Shown: positions 57,310 through 64,000 of the stretch, piece after piece | Layout: every line of letters starts with the position of its first letter | Position numbering within the stretch: the stretch's first letter is position 1 | From: Mytilinidion resinicola | Lineage: Eukaryota > Ascomycota > Dothideomycetes > Mytilinidiales > Mytilinidiaceae | Reading direction: 5' to 3' | Assembly: GCF_010093595.1 (NCBI RefSeq) | Contig: NW_022985443.1 | Span: forward strand, 1,464,804 to 1,528,803 | Length of the DNA: 64,000 nt | Position numbers and translations under genes: made by a program | The notes under the pieces: model-generated | Databases searched by the model: none | What the model saw: the letters and a program-made list of their open reading frames with translations, nothing else | Told to the model about the DNA's origin: nothing

Positions 57310-60237
57310 TCAAGTTTCGGGAGCTTTCTCGCCTCCATCCTCGCCTCCATCCTCGCTCTTTCGGCTGAACACCAATTTTTTCTTCTTCCGTCCTTCCAAT
57401 TGCGGGATCCCCTTCAGACGTATAACTAGGTCGTCACATTCGGCTGACCCCGCTTCGATGTTGAGAGCCCTACAAAGCTCGGCGACTCGTACCGCCTTCG
57501 TGGAGGATGGGAAATGAGATAACAGGGTATCGTCGTCTGGGAGGGATGTCGGAGCGTTCTTGATCTTTAAATTCGCATCTCTTTCGAAATTGCCACGTAG
57601 AATTTCCGCTATACTGGAAGGGTAGGCGAGAAATTCGACTTTCTGCTTTTCCAAGTGGTCTCGGGCGGCCAACCACTTGCTCACAGACAGCCTTCCAAGA
57701 CCGGAATTTGCTAATCTCAACTCTTCATGCCCGTAGGCAATGTCCTCTACTGCTCCCGCTAGCAGGGTGCCCAAGCATCCTATCACCTTCGATACATCGT
57801 TGGCAGGATCCTTCGGAGCGAGATGTTCTTGGAAGTGCTGGTCCAGCAGAAGGCATGATTTATTGAGGCTATGACCTATGCTCCATGCCTGTTTCGGTGT
57901 GTAGATGGCTAGAGATCTCTTTCTTTCCGGCACGCCTTCCGCTAACAGGCCCGCAAGCTCTGCATCGTGCATTTCGTTAAGCTGCTTCATCAATTCGGAG
58001 AACTTCGCGACAGCTTCTTTAGTAGTCGGGTCTGAGTGCTCAACTATCCGGCCTGGGTTTGTGATCGACGATTGTAGATCCTGATTACCGCTGAGACGCC
58101 TGATCGTCTCCAGTGAGGCTTGATACAGCTTGAAGAGTTTTCGATACTGAGCATCGAGTTCGTCGTATCTCTTTTGAAATGGTGTGGCCTGGTATAGCAA
58201 ACCGTCAAGGGAGGGTGCGAGCATCTTTTCCTTGAGAGATTTTGCATACTCCTTGCTCATCTGTTCTAATTGTCTCTGAGATTGTCTCGCCCAGTCCTTC
58301 GCAACATCAAGCTCTGCGTTGTGCTTTCCCTTTGCGTCGAACAAGGCTTCACCGGCAAATTTGCTGTCCTTTTGTAAGGCCGCGTTCTGATCTATCAGCT
58401 TAAGGATCTCTGGCTGCAGCTCTCCGATGCGACGTTGAAGCATAGGGATTGAATTGTTTTCAGTCTTCAGCTGCTTCACTTGAAGCCTCAAATCGCTAGT
58501 GGCCTTCTCGTACTCTGAAGTGATTCTCGAGACCTCGCTTTTATGACCAGCCTTTTGATCTTCGAAACGTTTCTTCCATTCTCCCGAGGTGTCGCTAAGC
58601 TTCTTCTCGACAGCTTCCTTCTCTGCTTCAGCTCCAACAAGCTTAGACTCGAGGTGGTTGATTGTCTCCGCGGAGGTAGTGCTGTCCGACTCCTTGGACT
58701 CAAGAAGATCCTTCAAAGATGCTATTTCCTTGTCCTTGATCTTGAGATCTGACTTACGGGCATGACGCTCCTGCTCCTCATGGAGGGAGGCCAACTCGGC
58801 GGCCATCTTCGCTAACTTGTCATCCCGGGTTTGGATATCAGACTGGAGATCAACTTGACCTTCCCTCAGGCCTGCGACAATGGAAGTCGACTCCGCTTTG
58901 TCGTCCGCGCGACGCTTCTCGGATGCGTCTAGCCTAGCTTGAAGGGTTTCGATATCAAAGGCCATTTTGGAATTCAGCCGTTTGTTTTTCTCATTTTCCG
59001 GCGAAAATCGTCTCTCTGCGTCGCTCAGGGCTTTATTGGATTCGGCGAGCAACAAGTCTAGGGTCTTGCTATGGTTTCGGTAGCCTGTTAACTCTTTGAG
59101 AGCAGCTAGAAGCTGCTGACCGCGTTCGCGGCTTTCGGATTCCACCTTTTGTGCTCTCTGACCATTCGTAGACGCCTCGGCATTTGCTTTCGACAGCTGG
59201 GCTCGAATGTCGGCAGTCTCCTTTTGGGCTTTGAGGACACCTTCCGACATCTTAGAAGATAGCTCTTCTAATTCTTGCTTATGGCTTTCTTTGATATTCT
59301 TAAGCACGATGTCGTGTTGTGAGGCAAGCTCCTTCCGAAGTTGCGCATCGTTCTTAGCGAATGTAGCCTTCTGATTTTTCACTATGATCCTCGTGTCGGC
59401 GCGGTATTGCTCTAAAAGAATCCGCATTTCCTTTCTACGACGAAGATCCATCGCGAAGGAATTCAGGAGAAGACTGTGGTATTGACCTTTCGCATCCTGC
59501 AGCTGGCTTCGTAGCTGAACGATCAACGGGTCTTCCCAACCTGTGACAATCTTGCGGCCTTGATCGGCGAGAGTGAAAAGGCTTTCGACCAAAGTGATCT
59601 GTTGGTTGTTCACGAGATATGGGAGTGTTTGCTGGGCAATCGAAGAAATCCTCCTGATCCATGTTTGGGCTCTCTCGCCGGTGAGGCCGGGCAACGAACA
59701 GAGAACAGATGGTGCTGCACGCCGTGCAGCTACGAAGACGAAAGCCTTCAGGATATCTGGCTGTCCATTCAAGCTTGTCAAGATCGAAGACAGGTGATCA
59801 ACCGCTAGTGAAGAGATTTGTGGCCCTGAAATCGCGTGCGACGTTTCGGGCACTGAATGCGATGCATACTCAGTTTGGCAAAGGGATATTGGAGAGAAGG
59901 TAGGACCGGAGTCGACCGTCGATGCGAATGACGCGGGCTGGTATGGTAGTGGTGGGATAGTCGACGAAGAGTTCGGGATTGTCGCAGATGTTGAAAGCGG
60001 GGAGAAGGTAGAGTCGTCCAACAAGACATTGTCCGTAGAGATGTCGAAGACCGATTTGCTAGACTTGATCTGATCGGGCAGATCGAGTTGAGGGGCCTCA
60101 GGGACGTCCTTTCCGAACGGTGACAACGCTACAAGCGCAGCAGTGCCTCCAGCCGCTGCGAACAGGTGAGGTGCGACATTGACTGCCGTGGCGATAATCC
60201 CACTGCCTTGTCGGCCAGGAACGTTGGCGTTAGCCAT
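57310..60237 (-). CDS. Coiled-coil protein, paralogue B of tandem family
   Basis: One exon, 975 residues, ATG at 60237. Same architecture as paralogue A but with a rod about 450 residues shorter. Hydrophobic N-terminus NVAPHLFAAAGGTAALVALSPF, then GKDVPEAPQLD (42-52). Helical block (about 142-250) ending VTGWEDPLIVQLRSQL. The next stretch is the best-conserved part between A and B: FAMDLRRRKEM, YRADTRIIVKNQKATFAK, LRKELASQHD. Coiled coil runs from about 250 to 720. The C-terminal module begins KQAWSIGHSL (782), includes VEDIAYGHEELRL, and ends with the winged-helix-like LLSHFPSSTKAVRVAELC to KKKLVFSRK and an EDGGEDGGEK tail. Function is unknown. The shared design and flanks show tandem duplication. 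Confidence 0.85.
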   Translation of the reverse strand: MANANVPGRQGSGIIATAVNVAPHLFAAAGGTAALVALSPFGKDVPEAPQLDLPDQIKSSKSVFDISTDNVLLDDSTFSPLSTSATIPNSSSTIPPLPYQPASFASTVDSGPTFSPISLCQTEYASHSVPETSHAISGPQISSLAVDHLSSILTSLNGQPDILKAFVFVAARRAAPSVLCSLPGLTGERAQTWIRRISSIAQQTLPYLVNNQQITLVESLFTLADQGRKIVTGWEDPLIVQLRSQLQDAKGQYHSLLLNSFAMDLRRRKEMRILLEQYRADTRIIVKNQKATFAKNDAQLRKELASQHDIVLKNIKESHKQELEELSSKMSEGVLKAQKETADIRAQLSKANAEASTNGQRAQKVESESRERGQQLLAALKELTGYRNHSKTLDLLLAESNKALSDAERRFSPENEKNKRLNSKMAFDIETLQARLDASEKRRADDKAESTSIVAGLREGQVDLQSDIQTRDDKLAKMAAELASLHEEQERHARKSDLKIKDKEIASLKDLLESKESDSTTSAETINHLESKLVGAEAEKEAVEKKLSDTSGEWKKRFEDQKAGHKSEVSRITSEYEKATSDLRLQVKQLKTENNSIPMLQRRIGELQPEILKLIDQNAALQKDSKFAGEALFDAKGKHNAELDVAKDWARQSQRQLEQMSKEYAKSLKEKMLAPSLDGLLYQATPFQKRYDELDAQYRKLFKLYQASLETIRRLSGNQDLQSSITNPGRIVEHSDPTTKEAVAKFSELMKQLNEMHDAELAGLLAEGVPERKRSLAIYTPKQAWSIGHSLNKSCLLLDQHFQEHLAPKDPANDVSKVIGCLGTLLAGAVEDIAYGHEELRLANSGLGRLSVSKWLAARDHLEKQKVEFLAYPSSIAEILRGNFERDANLKIKNAPTSLPDDDTLLSHFPSSTKAVRVAELCRALNIEAGSAECDDLVIRLKGIPQLEGRKKKKLVFSRKSEDGGEDGGEKAPET

Positions 60238-61972
60238 TGCACCTTGCGAGAAAAGACAGCGGAGATGGTGAGGTCGTGCGCAGAAGTGGGAGCAGGGTGG
60301 TGGGTGATATGATGCGGTTGTAGGTGTGGTGTGTGAGGTGGAGGAGTACGACCTGCGAGCTGCGAGGTAAAAGTTGTGTGCGGGAACGGAGATCGGCGAA
60401 TGTGAAAGGCCGGCGCGTCGTGTATGTTGGCAAAGTGAGGTGGTGAATCTGGGATCGATTGAGTCAATGCGCTTGCGATTGGGGGGCCTGGGTCGTTAGT
60501 GAAATACAGTGAAGCGCAGATGGCGCGTTGGAACTCTATAAAGCAATCCACGATGGGACGTATCGAACATTCCTGCGTTGTTCACTTCGATATATTGATT
60601 TGAAGTAGGAAATTCTATATATTACTCAACTGTGGGCTAAGGAGTCTGCACGCTCACAACGCTCACACCTGAAGAGTCGTACTCGCCTATCAACGAGACA
60701 GTAGTTGGGGAGTGTCCAGGCGACGCCAGAAAACCTGCTGAAGTTCGTGGATAGTCGTGGCTATGTTCTGGCACTTCATGGAGAATACAGCTAAGAACGA
60801 ATCGGATGAGAAGGGGGTTAGCCTGCCGGCCAAACAGGTAAATGGGACATGTCCTCAGAGGATAATCCGTAGAATGATGGGATTGACCGTGAGAAACATT
60901 CGGGAACTATGATAGCGATACTTTCATAGGAAAGATCATAGAATGGACTAAACAGCGGATTTCTTTTCGGACTCTTGGGCCATAGCTGGAGAGGAAGAGC
61001 ACACAGTGCCTAGCAAAGATGATAAAACTGGCGGCAACACAAATCCCGTCGGCGTGCTTGCCTAGTAAAGTAATAGAATACTCAGTAGGATTTTTGTTGT
61101 TCGTTTGTTCTGCATACTATATTTCACACAGCTCGATGGATACTCGATACCTTAGTGCAGTCATTGGTACGGCACGGAAAACCTCACGTTATGCTGCCGG
61201 ACAGATTAAAGATTTCCCAATCTCTAGAAAGCATTGTTAAGTCTGGAGTATGGTTGTCCACGTAGCGCACCGGTAGTTGGGTGGACATCGGATGGAAAGG
61301 GGTGCGGAGAAAATGGCCAAGCCCGAGAGCTCGGACGATTAAATATTCTACGATTCCGCGTTCTGATTGGCTAAATTAGACTTCAGCACATATCTGTTCA
61401 TCTACTATCACTATTCCCTTCCGGTATTATGAGAAGGAGGTTTGGTGAGATGAACAAATATCAAACCCTCTCACTAAAGTGGCAGAGACCCTACGCAACG
61501 GGGTGGCCAATGACGGGTTTGAATACTGGCTTCGTGACGTTGGTAGATCTGCCTACGCTCTGCACTGCGCTCGGAGGGACTCTTTTGTATTTTAGTTGAG
61601 TAGTTTGAAAGCGAGAAGATTATACCCAATTCGTGACAATTATGTTCACCTCTACTGACCAGCTTAATCGCATAAATGGAAGCACCTTCGAATTTAGAAC
61701 ACGATACGCACATTACACAGTCTTATCCATTGAATGAAATTTGATTCATCCTAAACTCCCTAGCTATGTGCATGACGATTACAAATATGCAAAATAAATA
61801 CAGTATCTTCAAACCGAAGTGAGACATATCGCGGGCTATCTTCACATTCCGTCCTATATCCTGGAGATTCTGATTCGGGGAAAGGGGGATATTCGTGTAT
61901 TATACCATCAGGCTTGGCCCAAACGCAGCTGAAATTTTGGCAAGTAATTCCATTCATTGCCTTTCCGGGCTC
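60238..61972. other. Intergenic between paralogues B and C
   Basis: Promoter side of B (60238-60760) and 3' flank of C. Corresponds segment by segment to 55166-56800. No gene supported; frames of 60-75 codons only. Confidence 0.6.
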
Positions 61973-64000
61973 TTATTGGTCCTTTTTCACATCTTCGTCA
62001 CCCTTCCCAGGCTCTTCATTGTCTTTTTCAGCATCTTTATGGTCATCCTTAAGAATGAAGTATGCCCCCCGCATGTGTCGGCCGAATGCTACACCATTAC
62101 GCCATCGTGTTGCCACCTCCTTCGCCCTATCATTGATAGCGAAAGCTTCGGGAGTGTTGGGTTCAATACCGAACTTCTCCAAAAGCTCACTGAAGTGCAT
62201 CAGTCCATTAGGGTTCATATCAATCTCTTTCAGTATAGCCTCCTTGGTGGGAACTCTTTCCCAGTCGACAGCGTCCTTATTAGCATCATTGGGATTCATG
62301 GGGTGAGGCGGTGGCTTTATGGAAATTCTGTCGAGAACATTGGTGCCCTCATTGGGAACGCAATATACTTGAACGAATTTTTCCTTCTCAGCCTTCATGT
62401 CTTGAACCATCTCCTGCCAGGCCTCCCGCGAGATATTTCCATTCATGTTCTTGGCCTTGTTCCGCGCTAGACGTTCACGATACCAAGAGGCGATGTCGTC
62501 TATCGCCGCCCCCAAAGTGCGGCCAAGATCCTCAATAAGCTTGCTGAGATCTTCGGTGAGCTCGGCGCCCAAGGTAGCAGCCAGAGCCTCGTCCTGCAGA
62601 CACTCAACCAATTCTGTGATTGTGTTCTGGAGTATGTGCTCGAGATACCAGGCATGTTCAGTCGTAAATTCAGGCAGGCGTCTGTCCCGATCGTAGGATT
62701 GTGCCAATCTTGGAATCCTATGATAGCTTCTTTCAACAGCTCGCAGACCGTCCACTTCTTTGAGGATATCTCTAGCCTCGTGCACTTTGGTCTGTACCAT
62801 GACCCGAGATGAAGCGTTGGCCTCCGGGTTTCCAGCGGTAGTGTGATTTCTCTGGCCCTCGGACTCGAGTCTTTGCAGCTCCATTGTGAGAGTCTCATTT
62901 GCGTTAACCAACTCCTGCTCTATCTTGAGCAGCTCGTCTACCCTTACAGTAAGGTCGTGACGTTCTTGAGTAACTGCTCTAACGGTGTCGTCTTTCTCGG
63001 GAGTGAGCTCATTCTTGTCGGCAGTTAGGCTATTGATCTGGATCTTGAGTTCAGCGTTCTTAGCTTGCAAGTCCGTGGTGGTGGACTGTGGTCCCTCCTT
63101 CTCCTTATCGAGTTCCCGACTCTCCCTGGCTACAGTCTGGTAGGCTTGATGCCACTGCTGAGCTTTCTTAGAGAGTTCCGCCACCTTTTCCTCATGGTCA
63201 GCACGAGCTTGGGTAAGTTTCGTTGCAAGGTCATCTCTCTCAAAGACAAGTTTCTCGTTGTCAGCAGTTAGGCTGTGGACCTCAGTTTCAAATCCAGCGA
63301 TCTTGGCGGCATCTTCCTCAAGCTCGGAACGTGTTTGATTGAGCTCCGCCGCGATCGCGTCTTTCTCAGAGGTAAGCTTCTCTTTCTCCGCAGTCAGATG
63401 GCGTATTTCAGCGTCGAGCTTAGCAATCTTGGTTCAAAGCTCAGAGACCTTGGCGACTTCTTTCGCAAGATCAACACGTGCTTGAACAAGCTCAGCGGCA
63501 ATTTCGTCTTTCTCAAACGCAAGCCTATTCTTCTCGGCAGTCAGGCTGGTAATCTTAGCGTCGCAGTCAGCCTTTTCAGCTTCCAGATCCTGAGAGCTTG
63601 TTTGATTGCCTACCGCGTCGGCTCTTTTCTTCTCAAGTTCCCGGATCCTCTCCTCGAGGTCAGAGACTCTAGCTTGTGCGGTTTCGTTTTGCTCAACCAG
63701 ATCCGATTTCCCCTTCGACAAAGTCCTCCGGGGCTGCTCTTTTTCGTCAATAAGCTTGTTAAAGCCCTCCATTGCCGACTTCATATCAGCGCCAGCGGCG
63801 GTCCTGGCCTGTTGTGTCGATCTACGGGCAGAATCTCGCTCTTCCGTAAGAATTTGAATGTCTTCTCGAAGATCCGCAATCGTTTGGACGCTTTTAGGGT
63901 TGTCGTCTTTCATAGTTTCAAGGAGACCATTCAACTCGACAATGATCTTGTCCTTGGCGTCTACGTCAGCTTTCCGACCGTCTTTTTCTTGCCTGAGCTT
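61973..64000 (-). pseudogene. Coiled-coil paralogue C, incomplete, with in-frame stop
   Basis: The minus-strand frame is open from the window edge at 64000 to 61973 except for one TGA at 63434-63436, so 676 codons are visible and the N-terminus is outside. The sequence on both sides of the stop continues the same coiled coil in the same frame (VAKVSEL, stop, TKIAKLDAEIRHL), so a single nonsense change is likelier than a gene boundary. No intron of normal size removes it. The C-terminal module is intact: EHAWYLEHIL (first base about 62659), IDDIASWYRERLA, then a winged-helix-like LMHFSELLEKFGI and RGAYFILKDD, then a Lys/Asp/Glu tail. It could be a pseudogene, a truncated protein, or a functional gene with a sequencing error. 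Confidence 0.7.

Noticed and set aside
50855..60237. SMC/Rad50-type ATPases
   Set aside because: The coiled-coil rods are similar in style, but there is no Walker A, signature or Walker B motif at either end.
63405..63462. Small intron removing the stop codon in paralogue C
   Set aside because: The only GT...AG pair around the stop is about 30 nt, shorter than introns seen elsewhere in the window, and coiled-coil coding continues through it.
1..64000. CRISPR arrays, prophage or bacterial operons
   Set aside because: No regularly spaced repeats and no bacterial gene organisation; introns and protein families are fungal throughout.

Overview
The window is nuclear DNA of a filamentous ascomycete. 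It has many short GT-AG introns (about 45-130 bp), intron-rich housekeeping genes with fungal-type family members (SepA-like formin, Nup57-type FG nucleoporin, Rce1, complex I CHCH subunit), proline- and serine-rich disordered proteins, and small non-coding foldback elements. Protein wording and gene families suggest Dothideomycetes, perhaps the Mycosphaerellales/Capnodiales side; that placement is inference. There is no sign of a prokaryotic or organellar segment.

Layout. 1-3784: 3' part of a formin (FH1-FH2-DAD), running in from outside. 5116-9143: a DJ-1/PfpI Hsp31-like enzyme, a mitochondrial HemK/PrmC-type glutamine methyltransferase and, on the minus strand, a zinc-free MDR reductase. 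10138-12288: a decayed and an intact copy of a 2EXR-type protein. 13783-23638: a fungal multi-pass membrane protein with a 15-nt microexon, then two large unrecognised proteins, separated by about 2 kb that holds a 212-bp foldback element. 24568-34041: splicing-associated Es2/Bis1, eIF6 (Tif6), a serine-rich protein with two C-terminal membrane helices, and the CAAX protease Rce1. 34968-38580: a P450 and a cysteine-rich single-pass membrane protein around a low-GC island. 38581-46787: gene-poor and accessory-looking, with a clear 586-bp terminal-inverted-repeat element and one AT-hook nuclear protein. 46788-49185: divergent Nup57 and complex I NDUFA8 genes sharing a 0.4-kb promoter region. 50855-64000: a tandem array of three long coiled-coil paralogues on the minus strand.

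The most interesting part is that last array. The paralogues share a hydrophobic glycine-rich N-terminus followed by an SPFxKDVP motif, a globular block ending in GWED, a very long coiled coil, and a C-terminal helical plus winged-helix-like module. The duplication includes the intergenic DNA. The copy at the window edge carries one in-frame stop, and an assembly gap with identical 36-bp flanks lies in the array. I do not recognise this family from any described system.

Housekeeping genes here (formin, Tif6, Es2, Rce1, Nup57, NDUFA8) are each single and intact and do not form one pathway. Exon limits were inferred by hand from splice signals, phase and family continuity; UTRs and transcript ends were not determined.
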